DNA of 64,000 nucleotides, from assembly GCF_003589595.1 (NCBI RefSeq), contig NW_020653855.1, forward strand, positions 577,600 to 641,599, written 5' to 3'. Each line of letters opens with the position of its first letter. Position 1 is the first letter of the stretch. Origin of the DNA: Hyposmocoma kahamanoa (Eukaryota > Arthropoda > Insecta > Lepidoptera > Cosmopterigidae). This document shows, piece after piece, positions 1 to 13,400 of this stretch. A model generated the notes under the pieces. It saw nothing but the letters and a program-made list of their open reading frames with translations. It ran no database searches and had not been told where the DNA came from. A program made the translations under genes and the position numbers.

Positions 1-419
1 AAAAACTAGTAAGTTACATTTGGTCATAGCTAAGCAAAAAGGATCCAATCCACAAAATTATCAAAAAATAAGTTATATGTATCAAACAGTTCCTAAAGTC
101 TAACGTCTTAGATCAGCAAAATAATTCAACATATGAACATAGATAAATATCTCTGGAGTTACATGACATTATAAGTTTTGAAAATAAAACAAGAATGAGA
201 AACACTTTGAAACTTTAAACTTCCATGTCTCGGAAAGTGGCTGGATATGCATTGGAACCTTTTTGTTTAACTACCTCCATTTGGATTTGTTCTTTATGAA
301 TGCCAAACGGTAGGTTTTGTAATGTTTCTATGAATTTATCCAACTTGAACTGCAACCGCTAAATCCTTCTTCCAAAAACATTTCAGACGCGATCTGAACA
401 CAATGTGACAATACATTCT

Positions 420-612
420 TTTTTTTATGATACCAGTGTCGGAACAAGTCGTTCGCCTGGTGGTAACATGCCTGTCCATAACAGTTGCAGTGCCACTTAA
501 AGCTTTAAATCTGAAAGATCTGACGGGCACTACCACTACGCTCGTCACCCTGAAGTTGCCTATTGTGTAGTGCCTGTAATTTCACCAGCACCGGCGGCAG
601 AAATAGGTAACG
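420..612 (+). repeat. Dispersed repeat X, copy 1
   Basis: This stretch shares a long consensus with copies near 15268, 29500, 29830, 37008, 49600 and 62508. Shared blocks include a T-rich start, a block ending GTCCATAACAGTTGCAGTG, and the end block CAGCAC..GGCGGCAGAAATAGGTAA. No coding potential is seen. It is a moderately old interspersed repeat whose class I cannot tell; the open frame inside it is a by-product. Confidence 0.6.
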
Positions 613-630
613 TCATTCAATGAGACTATA

Positions 631-1278
631 GTCTGTCTTTTTTGAAGACGGAGTAAAATGACAGTTCATTGAGCAAGTGTTGCCCGCTTGCGAGCAGCTA
701 GTAATTGCAGTCGATAAATATTCTATCGACTATCGACTAAATATTGGTCACGCAGTTGCAATAAATAGCCAAATTTGTTGCTGGATCATCCTCGACCAAT
801 TACTGAGCACAAGTTCATTGAATTGTCAATTTTTGTAAGTTCATACGTACATATAATAATAATAATAATAATAATCCATTTATTTCGGATACATTAATCC
901 ATGATATTTGTTAGTAAAGAAAAATAATGTATATTGAACTATGTTTATGAAAAATACAAAGAGGAGACATATTTTAAAGTTTTTCATTTCAATCCAATAC
1001 AGATAATCAAATCTGGCTATTCTTGTTAAAATATATATGAGTAAAAAATTGATCTCGATACTAGTAAGCCAACTGTCAAAATAAGAATAAAGAAGGCAAT
1101 GACGTAGTTAGTAATCATTAGAACATCGTAACATGCACAATTCAGTCATTTTTGGCAAATTTTATCTTCTTTCACAATCTATCGATAAAAGTATCGATAA
1201 GTACATAACTATTTAAAATTTTATGAAAACTGGCAACCCTACAAATGTCATTTTACTCCGTCTTCAAAAAAGACAGAC
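631..1278. mobile_element. TIR DNA element, GTCTGTC family, copy 1
   Basis: The two ends are perfect 33-base inverted repeats (631-663 and 1246-1278), starting GTCTGTCTTTTTTGAAGACG. Both are flanked by TATA (627-630 and 1279-1282), so the target duplication is TA or TATA. No transposase is coded inside, so it is non-autonomous. A second copy in the opposite orientation lies at about 63185-63637 and a partial end at 46608-46694. It ends just downstream of the polyadenylation signals of the zinc-finger gene. Confidence 0.8.
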
Positions 1279-1305
1279 TATAGGCGTTTATTGGATTTAT
1301 CGGTT

Positions 1306-1311
1306 TTTATT
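1306..1311 (-). promoter_or_regulatory. Polyadenylation signal of the zinc-finger gene
   Basis: AATAAA on the minus strand about 117 bases after the stop codon of the zinc-finger gene. A second AATAAA lies at 1287-1292. Assignment rests on position and motif only. Confidence 0.5.
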
Positions 1312-1427
1312 CCGAAACTCCTCAAACGTCTTTTAAAGGTAACCACTTGATAAGTTTCACAGTACCTCCCTCATGACATGCGGCCAACTCGTTGCAAGCC
1401 AACTAATAACACAAGCTATTAAAAATA

Positions 1428-4400
1428 TCACTTATCGTTATGACTATAAACATCCTCACTATGCGTTACATCTTTTTTAACACTCAAATTTTGTATCGCA
1501 CCTTCACAAATATCACTTTTCTCTTCAACATCTTGGGAACTCCCCCCGTTGTCGACTAAATTTTCGGGTAAATCTTCAGGTAAATTCTCGGTTAAATTTT
1601 GCGGTAAATCCGCGTGTTTGAATTGCAAATGTTTATCTAAACTAGTTTTCTGAACGCACCGGTAAGAACAATGTGGACATTTAACAGACTTCTGTCTTGG
1701 TCTGTATGGCTTAAATTGTGCTTTGACATCAATTTTCTCGCCCTCCTTTTCATTCAAATGTCGTTGCTTGTGTTTGGTCAAGTTAGTTTTTTGAACGCAT
1801 CTATAAGAACACATGTCACAACTGAATGGCTTTTGATCTGTATGCAAGTACATGTGCTTCACTAAATTTGGCTTCTGTACGGTCCGATACTCGCAGTATG
1901 GACACGCAAAAGGTTTATATCCCGTATGAGTTCGCTCATGAACTACTAAATTATTCTTCTGTGCACAACGATATTCACAATATTGACACCTGAATGGTTT
2001 CTCTTTCATATGCACGAGTATATGTTTAGCGACGTTATTTTTCTGTCCTGATTTATAATCGCAGAACGTGCAAGCAAATGGTTTTTCACCAGAATGCGTC
2101 CTTTCGTGAATTTTTAATATAGCTGGCGACTGGCAACGATAAGCGCACTGTGTGCAGGTGTATTTGCCTAGCTTCTCGTTGATTTCCATTTCTGTGGTCT
2201 CGGTACAAGTTTTAGCGTGTTGTTTTAAGTTTCTCTTCGAAGGAAATACGTCGTTACACTTATAACATATATACTCGCCCTTTATAAGCGACGTATCTTC
2301 AGTTATAGTTAATTTACTATCACTGTCTTCACTTTTTTCGTTGTATACTTGATTAAAACCGTTGAAAAAGTCGTTGATTTTATTTTCGTTCGGTTTTAAG
2401 TTTTCTTTAGGTTCTTCCTTACTTTCGGTTTTACCGCCATCTTGGGCGCCATTTTCTTGTCCGTTAGATCCGCCATTTTGTTTGAATTTTTTTAATTCCT
2501 CTTGATATTGATTCTCGAATCTTTGAATAACTAGATTTTGCGGATTCTCTCGATTAGCTGTATAGGTTTGTATATAATTTTGAGGTCTTGAATATAAGTC
2601 TATGGGACTTAAAGCTGGTATGTTGATATTAGGATTGTTATATATGTACATTTGGTTTTCTTGGACGTTTTGGTTGGTTACTTGATCGGTGTGGATTGGA
2701 ATGTGATCTGGAAGCAAGAAATATGTAAATATTAGATATTTTAATATCTAATTAAATTAAAATTTAGACCAAATCTCGATACGAAATTCACCCCGTCCTT
2801 ATCTAACTGGAAAAAGAGCTGATATCTATAAGTAGCTGAACAGATGTTCGTAAAACATAGTTAAGCACCATCCCTTCCCTAATAGTTAATAAATTAAAAA
2901 AAACGCTTTGAGATTACTCCATTCGTTGTGGATCTACGATGTGACAGACATATACAGTTTTAAATTTATAACTGGGTGTTAAAAAGGTGGAATGCTGCCA
3001 TATTGGGCATCCTGCCACAATGACCCAATTTGAGTAATTTAATTTAGTCCTGGCTTCAGTTCTTAAGACATACAGATACACAGACATAGGCTTCAAACTT
3101 ATAACTCCCCTCTTTTTGCATCGGGAGTTAAAAAGGTAGAATAATGGCAGCATTATTATAGCATTATTATTATATTATTATGTTACCAGAACATCTTGTA
3201 CATTCTGCCACAATTACCCAATTTTAGTAATTTAATTTAGTCCTAGCTTCAGTTTTTAAGACGTACAGACACACAGACATAGGTTTCAAACTTATAATAT
3301 CCCTCTTGTTGCGTCGGGTTTTGGAACAAAATAATCGACTGAACTGAAACAATCTTAACGATCTTGTAGTTAGCAGTCTAAGCACTAGTTCACAAATTCC
3401 CGGCTTCGATGCCGGGCAGGGTCAGTGAACCTACTGGGTATAGTACCGGACGTCTAATAATCTACTGCTTAGACAGATAACCCGAAGGTCACCGAGGTCA
3501 TCCAATACGTCAGGAATAAAAGAAACAAATTCATTTGAAATATCTTTCCTGCGTTGCAAATAAAGTTTCTTTACTACATATTAACTGGTGTAGGTAAAGT
3601 ATATGTGCCAACGTCAACCCATTCATACGTCTCACTGCTGGGCGTGGGTCTGCTCTCACGCGAGAGTTTTAGACCATAGTTAACGCGACCTTCCTTCAAA
3701 GTAGGACGTCTGTAAACTTATTATTGTTGTATATATGAATGTTTAATGATTTAAAAAAATTAAAAAAGGAACTAAAAAATTTTAATAATCGAAAATAAAA
3801 AACAAACTAATCTTGTGCAGTCTGATGGGCTGGCTTCATATATTTTTGGATGAACAAATTTCCTTTAATATGTCAGGTTTAGTTCTTAAATCGACTCCTC
3901 CTACGTAAAGTATCGTATGTTGAAATTGCCAAGTTTACAGGGGAGCGTTTTTAACTTTAAACCGAGAGCTGTCAACCATAAATAACGAAAAAAGGTTTAT
4001 TTGCATTGAATAGGTTATTACAGGATCGTAGTTATTACATTTGAGTTCATCTATTCAGCCATTATACAAAATTTTATCTTCTAAGGAGTCATTTAGTTTC
4101 TTTTTGGGCGTGGATTAATTTCTAAAGATTTTTTTAAATAATTTTAGAAGCTGTTTGACAAATTTACAAACTTCATAAATATACATGGATGGAAATATAT
4201 TTATTCGACGTGTGGGTTGCAATACGATGTTTTTCTTCCCCAAAAAGCTCATGGTAAATTTCAAATTTCAATTTCGCACTTAAATTCAGAAAAACTCAGA
4301 CGTGATAGCCCGGATTCGAACCCACGGCCCCTGCTCAGGAGGCGGTAAGTCAAACTGTTTAAGTTACCACGGCGTTTGATAGAATAGTAGGAAGGATCGA

Positions 4401-7400
4401 ATCTAAGGATTTTTTCAAAATAATTGAATATCAATTCAATAACAATTTATATACAATGGGCTGGTAGCTGTAAAGGTATCTAGCTGGGTGACGAAATATC
4501 ATAGATTTCTCATAGATGGCGCTACGGCTAAAAAGTCGTTGGAAAACCAAATACGATGCAAGCACATAGAAAAATTCGTGAGGTCCGCTGGTTCGTTCTG
4601 CGTCTGACACGGTATGCTAGAAGAGATCGGTTCGAATCAGACCGGATCGAAGGAATTTTTTCGATCTTTGTATTAATAACTATAACAGAATAGTAGTAGA
4701 CAAAAATTAATACGTGGATTCTGTAGTGAACCTTGGACGCGATGGGGAACACTATTGACTTGCCATTCACGTACTCTCGGTGCAGTATTAAAAAACTGAC
4801 CTCAAACGTCATTCATCCCCTAGTTTGCCACTGAGCTGGTACCCTAGTGACGATGTGACCTCCTTACATCGTCATCCCGCCTTCTTATCGCCTTTTCTAC
4901 GGTTCCTGGCCACTCGTTTTAAAATTTTTAATCTTTCTTTAATTTTCTTCGCTTCTCACCCTCTTTCCAACAAAAAAAGAATCATCAAAATCGGTTCACA
5001 AGTTAGGAGTTATCTCGTAAAATGCCGCCAAAAAAACATACAGTCGAATCGAGACATTCCTCCTCTTTTTGAAGTCGGTTAAAAAATACATCAAATAAAT
5101 TCTATTTTTAAATTCAAGAAAGCGAATTTCAAAAAACTTTCGACAAATGTCGACTATTACAGAACAAAGTTGCAAAGAAAGTTTTCTATAGTATTGGCAC
5201 TAAGTAATCCAGTGCCATTACGAATAAAAAAAAATGGACCCACCAGCTATCAACCTTTTTATTATTTATTTTTACTATAAAATTTTAACCTTTATAAAAG
5301 TTATATGTTAGCATACATAATTAATTTCTAGAAATATAAACTTGTTCCATATGGCATTTCAGAAGTTATGCATAAGTAAATTGGAGTTTTGAATAGGTAA
5401 AAGGTTATGTTAATTATAGCTTCCTTTTTTATTTCCTTAATGTATACAGTGTGCCCATTTTAAATATGTCATAAGAAGAAATTGACAACGCCCTTTAGTA
5501 CAAAATTGGTTAAACTTTTTTATAACCTAACTAAAAGTGATGTCATTGATGATAAAAGGAATTTCTTTAGAAGTAATTGTATTTTTTTTATCATTTTAAC
5601 ATAATTCTTTTTTTTTTCTTTTATAATAGTAACGATCATAATTATCCCTGGACTATCAACCAATAAAGGACGACGTAGTTACGTACGGATCTCCATTGAA
5701 ATTAATAAAATAAATAAATATTGTATGAAACACTAAAAAAAATTAATCTATTTATTCGCATTTATCTTGATTGTATTAATTAAGAAAACCTGTCAAAATT
5801 ATCGCCGTCTACTTCACAAACTTAAGACAGACTGCGTTTGTATTACCAAGAAGTTTATAGCTGTCAAAATACGACAGATGTAAGTACGTATGTGTATTTG
5901 CTAAGTTGTTCTTACTCACAAAAATTAACACTCACTCCTGCATAGCCTCCGATTCAAAAGTCTGCAAACTAAATAACTCCTTAAGGAGTTTCCAACTTAC
6001 AGCAAAATAAACGTGTTAAGCCTCATTGAACTGGTCTCCACGAGTAAGTTTGCTTACAAACGGTGCTAGACTCTGATGATGGAGCAGGAAGTTGGACACA
6101 GGAACTAAGCTTTATTAAAGCTAAATCTACCAAGTTTGTACACGTTGAGTTGATCTCGACGACTTCGCTGTTTTGTAATGGGGAGTTTTTTAAATTTTAA
6201 TTTCAGTTTTTACTAAAATGTAATGATTAAATATGCACCCTATATATGTCTATGTTTTAATCACATCATGGCCGTTGGTATTTAGTACTCAAAAACACTT
6301 CTACATGTATAAGTAGTATGGGTACTTAAACGCATTTATGGTTAGCGCGATTTAAATAAAATTATGATCAAATAGACGATAGTAAAGCGCGGACCACACC
6401 GCGAACGAAGCTAAGCTAACTCTGCTTAGCTCACGTAGTTGCCTGCAACCAAGTATGCCAACTTAGCTCACGCAGTTGAATGCAAAGTTAAGGTAAGAAA
6501 ATATCAAGTTGGAGATGGAGTCTCCGCCAGGCGGTGGAAGCTGCGCCGCCGGAAGAGCCGTGACAGGGGCGCCGACGGGTCATCCCGCACTTGCGGGTGC
6601 GGAACACCCAGACGGGTGCATAGTCGAAGTGCCCGGGGCGACCAGCGCTGGGAAGGTGGATGTGGCCGTCTTCGGCGGGAGGGGCAGAGGTTGGGCGGTG
6701 CCGGGAGGCGCCCACGTCTCCATCGCGGGAGTATCGGTCCCGGTCAGGTCCCAGATGAAAAACCTGGGCCTTATCCTGGGCCGGCGATGGAACTTCGGGG
6801 AGCATTTCCGGGCAACTTGCTCCCCGAATAGTGGGCGCCGCGTGTAGGGGCTCCTGCCCAACCTCGAAATCTGGTTGAGCCAGCGGAAGTGCGTCACCAC
6901 GTTCCGACTGACAAAGATCTCATCGGGCACGGATGCTTCGGTGAGTATCTGAATCGGATCGGACGCGAGTCGACGACGCAGTGCCACCACTGCGGGGAGG
7001 ACCAAGATTCCGCCCAATACACACTGGAGATGTGGAACATCCTGGTAGCGGCTATGTTGGCGGATCAAGATTCTCATGAGGCAGTGGTCTCCTTCTGTGA
7101 AGCGGTGATGCTTTAGAAGGAGTTCGCCGAGCGTATTCGGGAGAGGGCCGATCCCGCTTGGCGGCGGCGTACCTTCGCGGCTGCAGGCTTCGTTCGCCAG
7201 TAAGTTAGGCAGCCGCGAGGAGTACGACGGGGCCCGCTTGTGGCCCGCTTCGTCGTAAGGAGGGGAGGGGGAGGACATAGCTCCTCCTAGGTGCTGGGGG
7301 GTTCCGGTGCGCAAAGTTAATCCCGAATCCTTCCCACTAGAGCACCCGAGAAGACCACCGTGGATTTTAGCCGGTAGAAGTCCGGCCTGCCATAACCTAG

Positions 7401-10400
7401 GATTTCCCCACGCAAAAAAAAGAAAATACCTAGTAAGTAGTGACGTGTTACAGTATGGATACGTGCTGGGGTGAAAGGCGACATATTTTACAAAGCTTCG
7501 CGGGATCGTTGAGTTAGCTCGCTCGGTTAGCTTAGTTAGCAAAATGAACCGAAGTATGAAAAGATGCCCTGGCCACGTGAGCTGAGTTAAGTTAGCTTAG
7601 CTTCCTTGGCGGTGTGGCCTGAGCTTGACACTGGTCGACAATGAGCATCTGGGTAGCTTAAGCTGCTTGAAAAAGTCTAAGATAAAAAAATTATCATCTC
7701 ATCATCGGATTGATGTTCTCAGCTAAGAAATCAATTAAAACGTCCAATCCATTTCACATTTGTGTCTAGCTGACGAAGCCTACGTTGCGAATGGACATTT
7801 GTAATTAATTTAGTTTTTGAATGAATAAAAATCAGTACAGAATACTAAAAAAACCGACCTCAAAAGTACGTGGAATTACATCTATTTGCCAAGTTTTATT
7901 GAAATCGGTTACCGGAAAGTGCGCAAGCCTGCATTCATCCCCTAGTTCGCCACTATATGGGACTTGACACAGGAGATAGTAAAAATCGGTTCTCACAACT
8001 CAAAGTATATTGAGAGAGAAAAACGCCTTGAATAGGAGAATAGCAAAATCAACCATTAAAATAATTGCTCCTAATAATAAAATTTAGGCGCTATTTATAA
8101 AAATGAATCTCCATGCGTGAACAGCCACCCTTAGCGGTGGATGATTTTCTTCAAAATTAAATGGGACTACTATGGAGGTACCCTCTTTCCAACAAAAAAA
8201 GAATCATCAAAATCGGTTCACAAATAGCGAAGTTATCGCATAACATACATACAAAAAAAACACAGTCGAGGCAGATTGAGAACCTTCTCCTTTTTTTGAA
8301 GACGGTTAAAAATTAAAAAGTGCTACTTATTTTTTTGATGTCTGTATTTTTATTATTACATACATTTCATCATCAACTCATTTATATGTGCTACTGCTGT
8401 ATACGGGTCTCCTCTCAGGCGAGGGTTAAGGCCATAGTTCGCCACGCCAGCCCAGAGCGAGTTGAGGACTTCACACGTTTCTCGAGTGTTGTGAACCTTC
8501 TTCGACGACTTCGACGGTAAATTTCAAACTAAAGAACTTGTATCGAATTAGTATGGAGCTTGGTACTTTATTCCCAGAAAAATTAGCCAACCTCAATTTT
8601 TTTGCTAGATATAAGCTTCAAATAAAGAGCTTAGCAAAATAGATTAAAAAAATTATTGACACCTGCATTTTTATTTATTTATTTAAAACAAAAGTGTGGC
8701 AGATATGTTAAATTAATTCCAGCAACACTGCGATACAAAAAAAAGTCCAATAAGCAGCAACGCTTAGGGTCGTATTCCAGAACTCTACTCAACACTCAAG
8801 TCAGGACTCGAGTATTGCAGTGAGCACTGAAAATCACACTCAAGTCCTTGAAATTAGGGTCGTATTTCCAGTGCTTGAAATCATACTCAAGTCTGCTCAA
8901 ATCCTGACTTGAGTTCTGGAATACGACCCTGAGCGTCGAACTCTACTCAATGCTCAAATCAGGACTTGAGTATGATTTCAAGCACTGGAAATACGACCCT
9001 AATGGCAAGGACTTGAATATGATTTCTAGTGCTTTAAATCATACTCAAGAGCATTGATTAGAGTTCTGGAATATGACCATCAAACGCTAAAATATTCAAA
9101 ATCATAATTCTAATTGGCTAATTAAATCGCAACAAGAATGACTTTGACATCTGATCTGTCAATATTCTCTTATGGCTTTGGCCACTGGCCAAAAAATTAC
9201 ATACAAAGCCGTTCCATGAGATTGCGTTCCGTTGTAATTTACATATTATCAAAAAACCCTAATGATTTTCTGGAAATTGCAGGTGAAAAATACCTCGTTT
9301 TTAATTCAGACTCTATATTTTGAGAGCTCTTTACAAAAACCCAACTAATAGCCTGGTATATGGTACATAAAATAAATTCCGGAACACTCAGAAGTGCGAG
9401 GCCAGATTCGAACCCATGGCCTCTGCTTGTGAGGCGGTAGGTCACACCATAAGGAAACCACGGCTTTAAAAAATCAGCCACAGCCAAGTACTAAGAAGGC
9501 AAAGCGTCAAAGGGTTGTGTATTCCAAACTGCATTAAAAACTCAGCTCGAATCAGTTCGCGGTTCGAATATTGATGGGAACTAAATAATAAATAAAAAAG
9601 AAGTTAAGGCAGTTTAAAGAATCTGTCGAAGTTCAATTGGTAACGGTTCAAGGTTGTAGGTTCAAAACATCGATTATATAACCAGAAATAGAGACGAAAT
9701 GTCATTTAACTTGTTTGAAAACTATTCTGCCAAATCATTACCAGTCAGCCAGCCCGAATTCGAAACAATTGTCGGGTGTCGTCAAATTGAAAAATTACAT
9801 ATTTAATATTTAACAACTGTTGAAATGTGATTTCGTTTGTTTTGTAATTAGATTTTTGGCTGTTTGTCCCACACCACCGAATGAAACAGCCTCCCATTGT
9901 TAGAGATATTATCTTTATTACAACAAATACAGAATATTTTTAGTATATACTCGATGGTTCAAAACTAAATTGTCTGCCTTAAAGCAAAAGAAAAAAACAC
10001 TTACTGTTCAATCCGTTAACGTTTACTCCCTGGTTGATATTATCATAAAAATATCCATCATCTTCCTGTTCCGATTTAATATGAAATGGCATTGGTATCA
10101 ATGTATCATGATCCAATCTTTGATTATCGTGTATCGTTATATTTGGTACAATTCGTTGTATTTGGTCTAATCGTTGACCAAGATTCTGATCCAATCGTTG
10201 AGCTATACTCTGTTCTATTAAATTATCATGTACCATTCTTCTAGCTTCCTCGTGTAATTCTTGCTCAATATTTTGACGGTTTAAATGGTCTAAATTCTGA
10301 CGATTCAGGTGATGAGACAAATCAATGTCGTGACTCAAATTCTGAGGCAGTTCCATTGTTAAATTCTGTGGTAACACGTCGTTAATACGACTTAAATCGT

Positions 10401-13400
10401 TAATTCTTAAGTCTTCCGTTAAAATTTGTTGTGCTAAGTTATTTTGTAGTTCCAATTCGTTGAGTCTTGGTAAAGTTAAGTCTAAGTTACGGCTTAAGTC
10501 TTCGTGCCGTAGGTTTTGAGGTAATTCTTGGCTTAGATTTTGTACGAGCTCCATTTCTAAGTTTCTAGGTATGTGTGCTGGGATCTCGCTGAAGTTACGG
10601 GTTAGGTGATTCGTTTTTAACATGAGCGTGGACATTTGGCGCGGTGATAACGGAAGTTGGAAGTTATGTACAATCGTTGTCGCGTTGAGAGACGATTGTA
10701 ACGATGATTGCATCGCTTGGTGCAGTTGCTCCATTGATATTGCTGTGTGTTGGTACTCCATTTCTGTTGATTTTTGGATCTGGAACAATATTAATTGTTG
10801 TAGTGATGATACAAATGATACATCACACGTTTAACGACGGAAGAAAAAAACAATGGGAGTGTTTTAAGCCTCGATTATTATCAGAACCGCTGTCGCCAAG
10901 ACACACACATTCTAAATTGCCTCCGTGGCCGAACGGTTACCCAACAGGTCCCAAGTTCGATTCCCGGGCCGGGAGAAATATTTCTATGGCCTACATTTAT
11001 TTCTCTCGTGAGTTTGGGTGTAATTTGTGGTCGTCTATTTGTGCGTCCATGGTACCTGCGACACAGGGTTTCCCTAGTACGGGGCTATGTTGAGTGTGTG
11101 CGTTATTATATTATATTTTTATATTCATAATTTTAAATACTATGAAATATTGACAGATACTTATAACAAATTCTGGAGAGTTAATATAATTTCAACTTTA
11201 CCCTGTTGGCATATCGTTGAAAGTACAATACCATCAATACCTATTATTGCAAGTTAGACGTTTTGATTTTATATTGAAATTTCAATCAATGTGCTGCCAT
11301 CTATCGGTAAATAGCTGAACGACGACGGATTCGAGATGTTTACTTAGTTCTCGAAATAAGAAGCAAATATATATTGCAGCAGTATAAGGTTTATTTTCGT
11401 TTCTTCTAACAAAAAAGAAACTATCACGACAAACAAAATTTAAAATTTAATAAAATTGAATAAATTAAGATTTAACTATGATATGAAACACCACCATAGA
11501 AAATATTATTTTCCAGGTTTTTCTCGAAATAATTGACACAGCCATAACATACAAATCGAAAATGGTGTATTGGCACACGTGGCACACATACTAAGTACTT
11601 GTACTGTATTCATTATTCTGTTTTTAAGGCAATACTGTCGCTATGCAAAAAAGTCAACTATTGAGAGTTGGCCTACATTTATTTCACTCGTGAGTTTGGA
11701 TGTAACTTGTGTTTGTCTATGTGTGTGTTCATGGCAGCCGCGACACAGGGGTTCCCTAGTGCAGAGCTATGTTGAGTGTCTGCGTTATTTATTTATTTCT
11801 AATAATTTAGCCTTTTGAAGTAGAGTTAGAGATATTTTTACATTACAATTTTCCTTTGTATTTTAAATTTTCACATTATATCCCATAACTCAGCGTGTCT
11901 CTTGGCATAGGCCACCTCCAGATCCCTCCAGTGTGCTCTATCAAGAGCTACTCTTCTCCAACACGGTCCTGCAGCTCACCCTCCCATCTTTGATGCTGAC
12001 GGCTATAGACGGGAATAGAGGGCTATTACGCTTTCCATCACGCGGGTACAAATTACCTTGCTCCATTTTTCCGACCTACGCAACAGATGCCCAGTCCATC
12101 TCCATTTTGCCTGATCTATCTCTGAAAGCACATCGATTACCCTGGTTCGTCTCCTAATACTGTCACTCCTGACTTTTTTAATTTTCCTGACGTTATTGAG
12201 GGTGCAGTATTATGTGCGTTATGGTACAACACGATTAACTGTCGTTACGATGACAGACTGTCGTGACAATGAAAAGAGCTAGAACGACAGTCGTCTGACG
12301 ATAAATAGAACGTCACGATAAAAATGTGACGACAGATGATTATCTGTTCAGCTTCACATGATTCTGAACCGATAAATTGTCGTCACGACCTATTGGGAAC
12401 AGCTGGACACGACAGGCGTTCAAAGACAAAATAAACGATCATGACACAGTCACGACAGATAGTCGTGCTAAGGGAACAGGCTAGACGTGACAGACGTCTA
12501 ACGATATATAAAACGTTACGATATAATGGGACGCGCCGTAAGGCAAAACTATCACTACATATAAATGTTCAAGATCTCTGGTTAACGAAAAGTGTGGTTT
12601 TAGTCGTTTGAAAAATTCAAGGACACAAGAAAGTTTTTTTGCTCCATATTTATTTAGGGACTTTGATCGTTACTGAACATGTCAGCCCCATTAGAAAAAC
12701 AATACCTCAAAAAAATAATAAATAAAATCCAGATAGATAAATCAAAATACTACCTAACCAAACATGTCATTGCATACAAAATCTCCGCGGCGCTACATGT
12801 TGGCTCCGACAAAACATGTTGAAACCACCCAACATTAAATGTACGGAAACCAGCTTGTGCAAATAACCGCGCCCTGATAGACTCCGTCCGCACACACTCC
12901 ATGAGCAAATGATGTATCCTTAGGTATCCCACATACTTCGCAATTTGGTGAGTTCACCCTCTGCATAAAATACAAAAATTTGTTTATTGGAACGTGCCCG
13001 GATCGTAGCCTATGCGCGCTGATAATTTGACCCCTGCTTAACTTAATATGGTCAAACCAAGGGACTAGAAAGCTGAATCAGTGGAATACAATCAGCCAAG
13101 TAATGACTAAGGAAGAAAAGAGTAACAGGATTCTTTATTCCAAACTACATTAAATTATATCATGGATCTGTTTGTGGTTCAAGGTCGGTTTATCGTTCAA
13201 GGGCTTATAATACAACATAAAAATTAAAAAACTAAGTTTCGAGTTAGATAAAACTTTTAGTAATGAAATAGTCGTTTATCATTTATCATCAAAAATTTAT
13301 GTAGACTCTCGTTTTCTTTAGCTGATCTGTGCTGGTACAGCTGGTTGGACACAGTGGACATGAGAGCAAGTGAGACTTACTTTGTGTGGGGGGATACGCA

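Noticed and set aside
6580..7542. Long minus-strand open frame of 320 codons
   Set aside because: It is antisense to an R1-like LINE relic in a GC-rich island; it has no domain and its composition explains the openness.
10917..11000. tRNA gene (A and B boxes present)
   Set aside because: The sequence continues into a conserved SINE body and recurs at six other places; the arms do not form a full cloverleaf.
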